A DNA stretch of 64,000 nucleotides. Source: Epiperipatus broadwayi (taxonomy: Eukaryota > Onychophora > Udeonychophora > Euonychophora > Peripatidae). Location of the stretch: the NCBI GenBank assembly GCA_028023455.1, contig JAQFVV010000256.1:1351001-1415000 (forward strand). Reading direction: 5' to 3'. The notes beneath the pieces were generated by a model, which saw only the letters and a list, made by a program, of their open reading frames with translations, made no database searches and was not told the origin of the DNA. Below are positions 37,036-47,765 of this stretch, piece after piece. Each line of letters opens with the position of its first letter. Position 1 is the stretch's first letter. The translations under genes were made by a program, and so were the position numbers.

Positions 37036-37634
37036 ATAGCATGAATCACTTATTCTTTGAGCTCTCAGTGATTTTAAGTATTCATTCATAGAGTGAATTC
37101 ATTCATAGAAATAGAATGATTTTTATATATTACACTCATTTAAATATGGCATGTATCATTCTGAAGTTACAACTGAATATTTAGAAGTTAAAGATAGTGT
37201 CTCATCTTTAATCTCAAAATATTAATGAGAAATCAATTTAATATATGTAAATATTAAATACACATAACTTAATACACAAATTACCTCAGTGCTAAATAAA
37301 GTATTCCAACAGCATTTCCTATGAGAGAGAACATAAAGTCTAAGTAAATAACATAGATAAAAGGTCAATTAACTGGTTCTGTTTATCACATAGCTTAATG
37401 TTTGTGAAATGTAAATAGAAGTAACCTTGAAAGCTCAAAGAATAGGTAATCCATTCTATTTCTGTGCATTTATCAATACCTGAATGTTGTTTATATAGAT
37501 CTTCCAGAGATGTTATTACTTTCCTTTAAATTTCATATACATCAAGTCATATTTATTTAATATTTACTTTCATGAAACTGATTTTTCATTATTATTATAT
37601 TTTTAAAAATGAGACATTGTTTTTATCCTTAAAT
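37036..37634. other. Gene-free stretch before the second hAT element
   Basis: Contains a short near-tandem TTCATTCATAGA repeat at about 37081-37110. Otherwise unassigned. Confidence 0.5.
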
Positions 37635-37836
37635 TGGGGTGGGAAACCTCAGGCCTGGGAGCCAAATCCAGCTATCAAATCTCTCAATATGGCCCTTGGA
37701 CATTTCTAAAAATGAATATAAAAGGAGTCTCTATAAAACTTTTATTTAACAGCATAGAGCAAGTATTCCAAAAAGTTATCTTTATTCGATGGTCTATCTG
37801 ATTATGGATTTAATCTGAGAGAATTTTGCTTGTGTT

Positions 37837-38470
37837 GGTGATTGTTTGTCTTTTCAACGTGTGTGATTGGGTGGGTCAGCAGAGTGAGATGAGTTGAGGT
37901 TTGTGTGAAAATCTGAGTTCGAATCTCTTATATTACATTATATATGTGCAGGTGTGTGTAAGCCTGTACATTGTAATAATTTACATATTTAAAAACATAG
38001 TGCATTAAAGGTCTGCCCATTCCTCACGTATGTATATAGATGGATTATTCTCCAATACAACATGAGGGATCAGAATGACTAAATTGTCAACATGGGTAGG
38101 ATAACAACCTTGGCACTAACATGGGCTTTGAATGTTCCATCAGATTATTGATGAGATGGATGACTGAGGAATTGTGGGTTGGTTTGAGGCCTGTCCATTG
38201 GAGTATGAAGATTGGCTGTCTTAATATAAGACTGAGCACTGGTTGTATATATGTGTGAGGATGGTAGTCTGGGCAATCTGATGATTGCTAGTTAGGTGTG
38301 AGATGTGTGTGTTGGTGATTGTTTGTCTTTTCAATGTGGGTATGATTGGGTGGGTCAGCAGTGTGAGATGGCATGGAGAGTTGAGGATTGTGTGAAAGTC
38401 TGAGTTCAAATTCCTTATATTACATTATATATGTGCAGATGTGTGTAAGCCTTACAGTGTATTAATTTAC
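37837..38470 (+). repeat. SINE-like repeat family A, copy 3 (full copy preceded by a duplicated 3' part)
   Basis: The tRNA-like 3' part occurs twice, at 37837-37990 and 38310-38470 (about 472 bp apart). Shared blocks: TTGGTGATTGTTTGTCTTTT, GATTGGGTGGGTCAGCAG (A-box-like), a CTGAGTTCGAATCTC or CTGAGTTCAAATTCC B box, and TTATATTACATTATATATGT. Between them lies the family's 5' body (GATGGATGACTGAGG; CTTAATATAAGACTGAGCAC). This is the best-preserved tRNA-like portion of the family. Confidence 0.75.
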
Positions 38471-38609
38471 TTTTAAGTAATTTTTGCATTAATCTATAAA
38501 GCTGGTGGTATTTTGTTTGTGTTTATAGTGATTTTTGCATGCAAACAAACATATACTAGAATAAATAAAAAAGAATAGTTACACCAAGTAAAATTTAAAA
38601 AATTTATAT

Positions 38610-39080
38610 AGAAAGTCATGCATTTCAAAAAAATGGACCAATGAATACTTTTTTTTATTAGAAACAAATAGTAAATCAATATGCCTGATATATCTGGAAA
38701 GTATTTCAGTTAATAAAGAACACAATATTAAGAGGCACTATTTATTAAAACATTCTGATTACAACAAAATTATTGGGGAAGAAAGAAATATTAAAATAGA
38801 AAACTTGAAAAAGAGTTTCATCAAGTGATTGACATGTTTAATAAAAACTATAAACTAGTCAGGAAATTCTATGAAAGCAAGATACACTTCTTTAAAAAAA
38901 AAGAAAAAGACAGAAAATTCGAAACCACTTTCTGAAAGAGAGTTTATAAAAGAATGTATCCATGCTGCTGTAAAATTAATCTACCCAAAAGATAAAAAGA
39001 AATTCAAGAATTTAAATATGTTGAAAAACAATTGCAAGGTAAATTAAGAAATTGTTATTAAATATGGAACAGTCATTAAT
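38610..39080 (+). pseudogene. hAT transposase N-terminal relic with BED-type finger
   Basis: Readable segments: FQKKWTNEYFF, then the cysteine side of a BED-type finger where one Cys is lost (SICLIYLES), KRHYLLKHSDYN (the two His of the finger), KIENLKKSFIK, then ESRYT-like and SEREFIKECIHAAVK...YPKDKKKFKNLNM (about 38930-39020). These match the start of GTF2IRD2/Charlie-type hAT transposases. Stops and a frameshift are present, and the remaining ~400 residues are missing. Confidence 0.75.
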
Positions 39081-39322
39081 AATAATGACGTTACTTTATT
39101 TTTAATTCATAAAAAAGTTATGGGCCTCATTTAAAAATGAAAATTGAAGTTTACCTTTCAGTTGAAAAGATTACCTACATCTTAATGAGATTAGTGATAA
39201 ATTAATTAAATTTTTGATCAAATATAGCAGGCTAATTTTTTAAGTCGATAATTTTGTATGGCTCACAAATGATATTATAAAGATCAAAATGGCCTTTGGC
39301 AGATAAATGGTTGCCACCCCTG

Positions 39323-40959
39323 CTCTAAATATTCAGTTGTAATTTCAGAATAATTTATACCATAATTAACTCAACTTAATACACAAAATTTTATTCTCTA
39401 TGCTTAAAAATATTGAAAGCTCAAAGAATAAGTGGTTTATTTTATTCATTGCATTTACTGGTGTACAAATAGTGAGTATATATTCTTCTGAAGGTGTTGT
39501 TACTTCCATTTAAATTCTAGGTTCTGGATAATAATTTAAAATTGTTGATGATGATCAAACCAAATATACTCCTTAACCAACTTTAAATCATTTACAGCTA
39601 AGTTCTTTACAAAGTGCTGATTACATTTCTTGATCATAACCTTCAAAAAAGACAAATATTGAGAAGGGATCTTATATGCTATGGAAAGCTTTGTTTATTT
39701 AGATCTAGATTGATTGTCATGATTTTGAGTGACTTAGTCTTTAAAGGACTATCCTCTAAATTAACAGTACCCATAATTTATTTAATTTTCACCATTTATA
39801 CTCCAAATTCTAGCTCATGAAAGCAAAGACTTTATTATGATGCTCATCAATTAATTATGCTAATTTAGTAAATTAATCTAACAAAATTCTATAGGATGCA
39901 GAAATAAAAGTCAAATGATTATAGATTATAAACCATGGTGATTATGGAATTGCAGAATGATCAAGATATGGGTTCAGGCATTTGTATGAATATAATAAAG
40001 TTTTGTGTTTATTCCCACTTTTAAAAATGGAATTAATATTTTACAAATAAAAAATATTAAACTCTACATTTTTATTTTATTTTATCCTTTATAAAGAAAT
40101 GATATAACTTTTTCTCTTCACATTCAATTTCAATACTTGGTGAGAAAGAAATTTGCAAAACATTAAGTTAAAAAGTACAATAAAAATTTAATATTTACAA
40201 AAATAAAAAATATATAATTTTTTAAGGCCATTTTGCACAAAGAAATTTAAAAATATATTTTACACTAGCATTTGTTACTACATGCACATTTACCAGATCA
40301 AAACCAGATGTTTGTAAAAGTAAATATTAATTTTAATGTTCTTTTTTCTAATATTTGACAGTTTGTTTTTGTGTTTGTGACAATGTGAATGTGCACTAAT
40401 AAATTATCGGACTGGCCTCAATCATAGTCAAATTCATTACATAAAACAACTGATATATACAGTACAGTGTGATATTGGAATTGTTTCTTTTGTCTGATAT
40501 CTAGAGGCTCATCTTTTAAAACAAATTGGTAATATTCTTTTTACCTTGATTTACTATTCTAATTTAGATTGATTTTGTTTTCCTCTCAAAACCTTTTATA
40601 ATTACATCACATACTGTCCTATTGCTTCTGAAAAATATGTTGATTTTTTTTAGTTTTGGCTGCTAATTTAACCATCTACACAGAATATTTTTCATGTCAT
40701 ATTAAAAGCTTTTAACATATTTTCCAGATTTAATTACTTCTTGTTTATTATTAATTTATTTTTAAGTACTTGCAGTAAATTTGGCCTTTTTAATTTTGTG
40801 CATACTAACAGTGAATATTTACAGCAAATTCAATTATATTCAATGCAAATTTTTCAAAAAAAATTATCACCACAAATTGTTATTTTATACAATCTCATGC
40901 CCTTAAAAATACATTTTTAGCATTATATTTTTGAACCAACTAAACTTATTTTTATATGT
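39323..40959. other. Gene-free AT-rich stretch
   Basis: Open frame 39614-39820 shows no domain. Nothing else recognised. Confidence 0.5.
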
Positions 40960-41040
40960 CAAAGTGTAGGCTTGGAAGCAAACTCCAGGACAACTGCTTA
41001 GAAAGCAGCTGTGCTAGCAATTAGGCCACCAACATATGTC
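40960..41040 (-). mobile_element. tRNA-like retroposon, diverged relative of the 4.6-kb copy
   Basis: The minus strand reads GTTGGTGGCCTAATTGCTAGC, then ACAGCTGCTTTCTAAGCAG, TTGTCCTGGAGTTTGCTTCC and TGACATATAAAAA. Each matches the 4595-4687 element (ACAGCTGTCTTACAAGCAG, TTGTCCTGGGTTCGCTTCC, TGACATATGAAAA). The A and B boxes are mutated. No target duplication is visible. Confidence 0.7.
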
Positions 41041-44000
41041 CACACTACCTGTTAATCTTCCTCTCTCCCCACTTGTCCTCATTCACAATGATTATTTTTT
41101 CTATTTAAACTGCCTTTGGAAACCTAATTATAACAATTCAATTTAAAATTTAGATTTATCAAATGTCATATTTATTCAATCAATGCTAAGGTATTTTAAT
41201 ATTCAAGCTTTTCTCTATTTATTTAAGTTAATCAATGCTTTTTATCTGCCTTATGGTGCAATTCTCAGTTGTCACAGTATATTAAGTATTTAAAGTCCTT
41301 GGCATTAATAAAAAAAGTAATAGAGAAGATTCTTAGTTGTAATCTTGTATAAGATAATGCAACAAATAAGGTTTTCTAAAACTGGATTAGGACAAGAATT
41401 TTATTCAGAAAATGATTGTTTTCTATCCTCCTTCCTACCACAAATGTAGAAGGACTTGGAAAATATGGTCAAAAATTTGATTGGATTTCAAAAATTGTTA
41501 TTATTGTTCAAACAGAAATCAGACTTGTTAAATAGTAATTAGTTAATATTTTAAAAAAATTGAATTGTTTTGTCCTCTAATTAATAGTAGACAGATATTT
41601 ATTCAATTATAAATTTTAAATGATTAGCTGGAGTAACTAAGGGCCACTTATTTGCAAAAAAAAAATCATAAGTTTATTTGGAATCTGCCTAGACTAGAGT
41701 CAAACCTGAGGTTGTGGGAAAGGCCATCAGACTATCACCATGCTATAATCTCTTCATCTTTAACTATGTACATGCATTATGTATCCCAAAAGCTTTGTTA
41801 TTATTCTTTAAAATGAGATACTTTTAATACACTTTTATTTATTGAGAATTGATAAAAGTCACAGAAAGTTATCAGTGATAAGAAAGTGTTTTTATTACGC
41901 AATACACCAAAGACTGTTTGGAGTCTATGAAATTTGTCTGAAGGTTAGTGATGATGGTATCTTATTAGATGTGATATGTTGGACTATTTCCATCATTTAT
42001 GAGTGAATGTTGAATGTATAGAAAATTTTAAACTTTATTTAAACTTTCCAAATACAAACAACTTGTTAGTAATAACACACAAATAGACAACACATCTTTT
42101 GATAAAAGTTAGATGGAAATCGGTAATAAGCTACCACAGAATTGGAGAACATAGAAAACTAGCTGATGATGATCCTGTGTTTTTTTATTGGTCCATTTAA
42201 CAAAACAAAAAAAAATCAGAATCCCCAAATCTGCTCTTCTCTAGATTTCTTACTATTTATACAAAGAGATGGATGAAAAGCAGTGGCAAAGTACCTCTGA
42301 CGATGATCAAGAATGAAATTATAGCTTGATTTCAGGGTCAGTGGATTTTACTGAATCAACAAATATATGCGGTATTTTTATTTAAAATACAATCCTAAAT
42401 TTTGAGCTTTGTAATCATTATTAAAATATGAAGATGAATATATAATAACTGCTTTTATCTCTTATTAACAATTAAACCAGCAGGCAAGAATAATTTCGGT
42501 GACAAAAACGAATTAAATATTTATCCTCCTTAATAAAGCCTGTTGCTTTCTCTTGTAAATTTGTGATTATAATTTTAGCAAAAAAAAAAAACCTCCCGCT
42601 GATAGTCAGCTGCTTTCCTTTTTTGCAAATATACAAGTCAAATGTCCGTTTGTTAGAATTCAACTTTTCGTATTCTATAATTTATTTAACTTAAAACAGT
42701 TAATTATTAATGAAAACCAATAATTGACAATTCTCTTAAACCAGCCAATCAGAAAAGATTTTACATCTTCCACCTCGCGGCATCATAAATAACAATTGAT
42801 ACAGTTTAAGTAAACAATACAGAAATTGTAGCGGAGTTAGTAATTAACTATAATTAAAACATTTGTTCCACTAACTGTCATGTTTAATTACCGCCATCCC
42901 TTTAAGTTTGTTGTTGCTTTAGCAACTAGCTGTAAAGAATCTCTGAGGAATTGTTTATTAATAGATTGAGTTTATTTTTAAAGTAGCAAGGATGCGTAAA
43001 AGCTGGAAAATATAATCAATCAACTTTGCTGATTAATATTTATGAATATTTTAATGTAATAATACAATGCTTTATTATTATTCCTAATCATTTTTTAAAT
43101 ATTTTTATATATATGAAATAAAACAAATCGACCGGTGTTCAACTTTTGTGATGTGACTTAACAGACTCTACAAAATGTATTTCAATAAAAATAGCACTCG
43201 TAAAAATCACGTAAAATTAACACTTTTATTTGTAAAATAATTATTTGTAATTACGAAATTAATGTGAAAGTAATACCGCGATTACTAAGCTGATTACCTC
43301 TAAATAGATGTCGTATTCAAATATCAAATGGCGTTTGAACGTCATTAAAATGTCAAGTTGAAAGTGGCAATTCCATTTAGATGAACCAATCTGAGATATT
43401 TTTTTATTTTCTTCAGTTGAGAATTAATCCAGGAATATTTACTTCTTAATACTGTCATTTATATTTTTGCCTTAAACCGTACTGAATAATCACCACATCT
43501 AGATATCTTTAGTATCAAAGGGAAAGCCAAAATGGTTTTGGAAAAAAAAAAACTTATTATGGGATTACAGACTTGTTTTTTCTCAGTAATGCACTTAGAT
43601 TAAAATTATATGTTTTCAGATAGCTTTTTAAATAATGATAGGAAAGATTTTGTTGAAGAATCTACGTAGAGCTCTGATTAGATCATTGAATTTATAAATA
43701 ATATGTGAAATTATTTATCATTTAGGTGTTTTAAAATCTATGAAAGTGAAAAATGAAACAGATATGAAACAACAATATTTTTTATCTCCAATATTTCTTT
43801 CATGAATATAATGGAAGAAAAAATACAGGCCATGAGACTATGTTTGACAGGCTAAGGTTGTCTTATTTGAAAAAAAAATGAAAAAATTAAAGAATCCCAT
43901 CATTCTGAAGTTATTAACTTACTTAAAGGTTATTTTAATATTAAAAGAAATTGGAATGTGAGTGGTAATTATGTTGTATAAATTTTGCATGGTTTGGCAG

Positions 44001-44099
44001 GAAAACCATCGGTAGTGAATTTGTAAATTAATTTTAGCTAGCAGTTTAATTGTGAATTGGTGTATTTAGATAATTATATTGACTAGGTTAGTTTTTGAC
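41041..44099. other. Mostly unassigned stretch; a slightly GC-richer, low-repeat segment at 42.5-43.5 kb
   Basis: A possible tRNA-like relic (minus, about 41690-41765: TAGCATGGTGATAGTCTGATGG...AGGTTTGACTC). At 42470-43500 the sequence is less repetitive, contains CACCTCGCGGCATCATAAAT and an RFX-type X-box-like GTTGCTTTAGCAAC at 42913-42926, and has no visible element. It may be host unique or regulatory DNA. Confidence 0.4.
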
Positions 44100-44765
44100 A
44101 TTTGATATATATAAACTTTAAATTAAATATATCTCAATGATATGTAAGCAAAAGGAGTAAATCACTCTCCTCCAGGCTATGAATTAAAAACACTCTAACT
44201 GTTGAACAAAACCTCAAGAATGGAAGGACTCTAAACGTTGAACAAGGCATCAAGAACAGAATAATTCCATCTGTTCTTGGGAGATCTGGTGTTTAACAGC
44301 ATATCTTTGTCAACATTATTGGTAATTCAGAATGAAATTAATTTATCAGCCAGATGGAATATGGCACGAAGTGAGTTATTAAACCCATAATCAGTTTGTT
44401 GCATATACATCAAGCTGTATTTAATTTCAAATTTATATATTAAATCTTATTTAATTATTACAGTTAAGATGTTAATAGAGAGGTCCTGTTTCCAGCCTTG
44501 TATAATTATGAGTTTAATAACTCTAAGTGCCATATTCCATCTGACTGAAAAATTAATTTCACTCCAAATTACCAATAATGTTGGCAAAAATATGCTTATA
44601 AACATCAAAGCTTCCAAAAATAAGTAGATTCGATTCTTGATGCGTCATTCACATTTAGAGTGCTTTTAATTCATAGTCTGGCAGAGAGTAATTTATTCTC
44701 TTTGTTTATATTTTTTCTAAAAGGAAGTTTCCGGAAATATTACTATAAATTTATATATATATAAG
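44100..44765. repeat. Imperfect inverted repeat (fold-back), ~0.66 kb
   Basis: The left arm (about 44150-44400) is matched in reverse by the right arm (about 44495-44720): GCTATGAATTAAAA/CTATGAATTAAAAG, CATCAAGAA, CAACATTATTGGTAATT, GAAATTAATTT, AGATGGAATATGGCAC, GTTATTAAAC. The loop is about 100 bp. Inside the left arm, a 37-bp-spaced pair of CTCTAA...GTTGAACAA...TCAAGAA motifs is a small tandem duplication. Non-coding. Confidence 0.8.
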
Positions 44766-44799
44766 TGAGCATGACAATATTGGCTTTAACAAGGAATTT

Positions 44800-45012
44800 G
44801 GGTAGTCCATCTTCAGATTTTCAATGGTATGGATGGTGGAGTAGATTAAAGTCTATCCCATTAAAGTGTGATTTGCTCTCTTAATATAAAACTGAGCACT
44901 GGTTATATATATATGGGAGATGATAATTTGGGTCAACTGATGAATGCTAATCCAGCATGTAATATATATTGGAGATCATTTATCTTTTTCATATGTGTAT
45001 GGCCATATATAT
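44800..45012 (+). repeat. SINE-like repeat family A, copy 4, left part
   Basis: The family blocks GGTATGGATGGTGGAG, CTCTTAATATAAAACTGAGC, GGTCAACTGATGAATGCT, TTGGAGATCATT and ATATGTGTATGGCCATATA run up to position 45012. There the sequence stops matching the family. The missing 3' part resumes at 47669. Confidence 0.75.
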
Positions 45013-47668
45013 TGTACCGGTATAAATCCACCACGCTTACTCATACACAGTACCCGAGTTCAAACCCAGTCCACATTTAAGAATAATTTCCAAAACGCCA
45101 ACTGAATTCAAACCCAAACCCCGGTATGACCAACCGATGATGACTTTATAACAGCACGGGGTTATCCCTTTTCTAGCTCAGCTTAGAACATGGACTAAAT
45201 TCTTACAGTTAATGATATATAGGTTTATTAGACTATAGATATTGGAACGGTCATTTATGTAACGTATATATTTAAGTTGCCAATACAGACAGAAAGTGGC
45301 TAAATAAACTTAGAGAGAAATAAGGTGGAGGACACAAAGATTAAGATTAAATAAAGTGTTTAATAAGCAAAATATAAAGCATATAAATATAGTGTTAAAT
45401 AAGACAAATAGAAAGCACAGGAATATTAGTGTTATATAATAGAAATATACAGCATATAAATATAGTGTTATACAGTACGGTAATACTTCATAAATCCTCT
45501 TGCATTTGGCTACTAGTCTTTAGTGAATGTTTTATTTAATGAACAAACTCATGCCAATAGCTGGGTAGTTAAATAATTGACAGGTGGTTAAGAGAATCAG
45601 AGTATTAGAGCATTGGAAAAAATATTTATCTAAAGATTTTTTGTTTACTTATTTTATTTGAATAGGCTCGAGCCGGAACGTAGACGAACAGTGGAGATGG
45701 TTTTATATAAATACGACATAAGAGATAGGTGAACTGGTGGTTTTATATAAATACGACGTGGAAGATAGATGAACTGGTGATTTTATATAAATACGACGTG
45801 GAAGATAGATGAACTGGTGGTTTTATATAAATACGACGTGGAAGATAGATGAACTGGTGGTTTTATATAAATACGACGTGGAAAATAGATGAACTGGAGG
45901 TTTTATATTCAAAAGCCCTACAGTAATCAATTGCGGTGCATTAACGGAATACCGGGCGGCTTGTACTTTGACAAGGCTTAATGCCCCCAAGTAGCTCCGG
46001 GACACGACAACCAGCCGGGATCATTTGAACCCCGGTGATCCAAGAGATTACCGGGAAAGAAAAACTGCTTTCATTCCCCAATGGTAGAATGGCGAGACGC
46101 TAACTTCAGCGAAGGGACGGCATTGCCACAGACATGAAAGACGAATACTTGAAGCGGATTTTTTAAGAGAAATTATATAAAACCTGGAAACTATCTGTCT
46201 GTTTCTACGCCACAGGCTGAGATCCTTACCCCAATAAAACGTAGCGGACTTAACTGACGGTGAAACAATAATTAGTTAAATTTACTCTGAAACTCTAACC
46301 CTTCGGGTTGACAGGCGGTAGCGATAGTATCGAATTATGCAATGAATTATTTCTCATATTATACATAACATTAATGAACACTTTGAAACTATTATATATA
46401 TATTTAAGATTGAAACTTAGATTGTAATTTTATAACAACTTAACATAGAATAATAAAGTGATTTAACCTTTACTAACTCGGAATGTGAAAGAATATTTAA
46501 TTCAGAACATGAAATTACTTTAACTTGAATTGATCATTATTACACATAGTTGGAAATATTACTATTGGCATTGTTTGTCCATGAAATAAGCAACATAAGA
46601 AAATATAAATGCATTCAGTTGAAATATTATTACCATTAATTACAATTTTATAAATGATTTCTAAAGACTAGAGCGGAGGATTAAAAGAAAAGAAAATTTA
46701 CTGACAGGTTAAACAAAAGCATTATAAATGGTATAAAAACTTACATATGATTTACTTGATTGATAACATTAAGCACGGAAGAAAATTAAAGTTCGTGTAA
46801 CAAAGTTCTCTTATTTCTTCATCCAGCTTGGCTTGTGACGAACGTAGGCGCGCATTTTTGACAGTTATTTGTAAGGCATAGTAGATTTTGAGATTGGAAG
46901 TTGGAAATTCTGAAGTATATGAAACATGATCAAACAGCGGCACGAGGATCCATATTGGCGGGCAGAGACCAGCTCCTGGCCCTTAGCCCATCAACATTGC
47001 GATTCACTGGTAAACTTCTTAATAATAATGTTTGAATTATACTCAACTGCTGTGTTGTCTCGAGACTACTTCTCTCACACACGACCAAAAGTTAGAAAGT
47101 AAGTTTTTCTCTAAAATAGCCACTGCTGACCTTTCCGACTTGTTTTTGTTTTAGGCTCCGCCTACTTTCTCTAGCCTCTAGCGATGCAGCTTGACCAATA
47201 ATCAATTATCTGTTTTTAGCAATCTTTTAATTTAATATTCCACTTTTAAATCGATACATTAATTACATATAAAAATTCCTTACTAATTTTGAATACAACT
47301 TAATTGCTCTGAACATTTGTGCAATTAGATTTTAATTAAAAACACTGATCAAAGGAATGTGATTTTTGATCAGTATTTTTAAACGACTTTATACAATTTT
47401 AAAACTAAAATTTAAAACAAATACGCCCGCACTGAAACTTTAAATTAAATGATATAAATTCACAAACCACGCACACACAAATATTATTTCGTGGTCTGTG
47501 ACATTTATATACGGGATCTTTACATATTTATTTATAACTATAAAATACATAACTAAATTTTATTATAATTTGAAATAGACAAGACCTCACTGCGGGCGAA
47601 CAGTGGTTTGAATTACCGTACATAAAAACACCTGAAACGAAGATCGGTTCTCCGATCTGTCTGTTTCA
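45013..47668 (+). mobile_element. Solo-LTR-like insertion (TG...CA, 4-bp ATAT duplication)
   Basis: A 2656-bp block interrupts SINE-like copy 4. It starts TGTACCGGTATAAATCC and ends CTGTCTGTTTCA, is flanked by ATAT on both sides, and the SINE sequence resumes at once on the right. No open frames of note. No second copy of either end is inside, so it is not a full LTR-internal-LTR element. A long solo LTR left by recombination is the best reading. It holds a 40-bp minisatellite, a GC-richer core (about 45910-46330) and a 7-bp-stem hairpin AGATCGG/CCGATCT near its right end. Strand is arbitrary. Alternatively it is an unclassified non-autonomous element. Confidence 0.55.
45701..45910. repeat. 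40-bp minisatellite, five units
   Basis: The block TTTTATATAAATACGAC starts at 45701, 45741, 45781, 45821 and 45861, and TTTTATAT again at 45901: exact 40-bp spacing, and the middle units are almost identical (GGAAGATAGATGAACTGGTG). High unit identity implies recent homogenisation inside the LTR-like block. Confidence 0.95.
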
Positions 47669-47765
47669 ATATCAGTTGTATGAGATAGAGTGAATTGCTA
47701 AAGGGATCTTGAAAGTCTGTGTTCATATCCCTGTATACATAAAATATACTTGTATTTATAATATT
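47669..47765 (+). repeat. SINE-like repeat family A, copy 4, right part
   Basis: Resumes with ATCAGTTGTATGAGAT, matching copy 1's ATCAGTTGTATAAGAT, then a GTGTTCATATCCC B-box-like site. Together with 44800-45012 it forms one interrupted copy. Confidence 0.7.

Larger units (their letters stand above)
37635..39322 (+). mobile_element. Internally deleted hAT transposon (Charlie/GTF2IRD2-like), invaded by SINE-like repeats
   Basis: The right end (reverse complement) reads CAGGGGTGGCAACC and the left end TGGGGTGGGAAACC, the widespread hAT end pattern. Next to both lie blocks typical of such ends (GGAGCCAAATCCAGC; TGCCAAAGGCCATTTTGATC). Flanking octamers CCTTAAAT and CTCTAAAT match at 6 of 8 positions, consistent with an aged 8-bp duplication. 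Inside are a SINE-like array (37837-38470) and only the N-terminal part of a transposase (38610-39080). The catalytic domain is absent: the element goes from the N-terminal domain straight to the 3' end. Confidence 0.75.
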
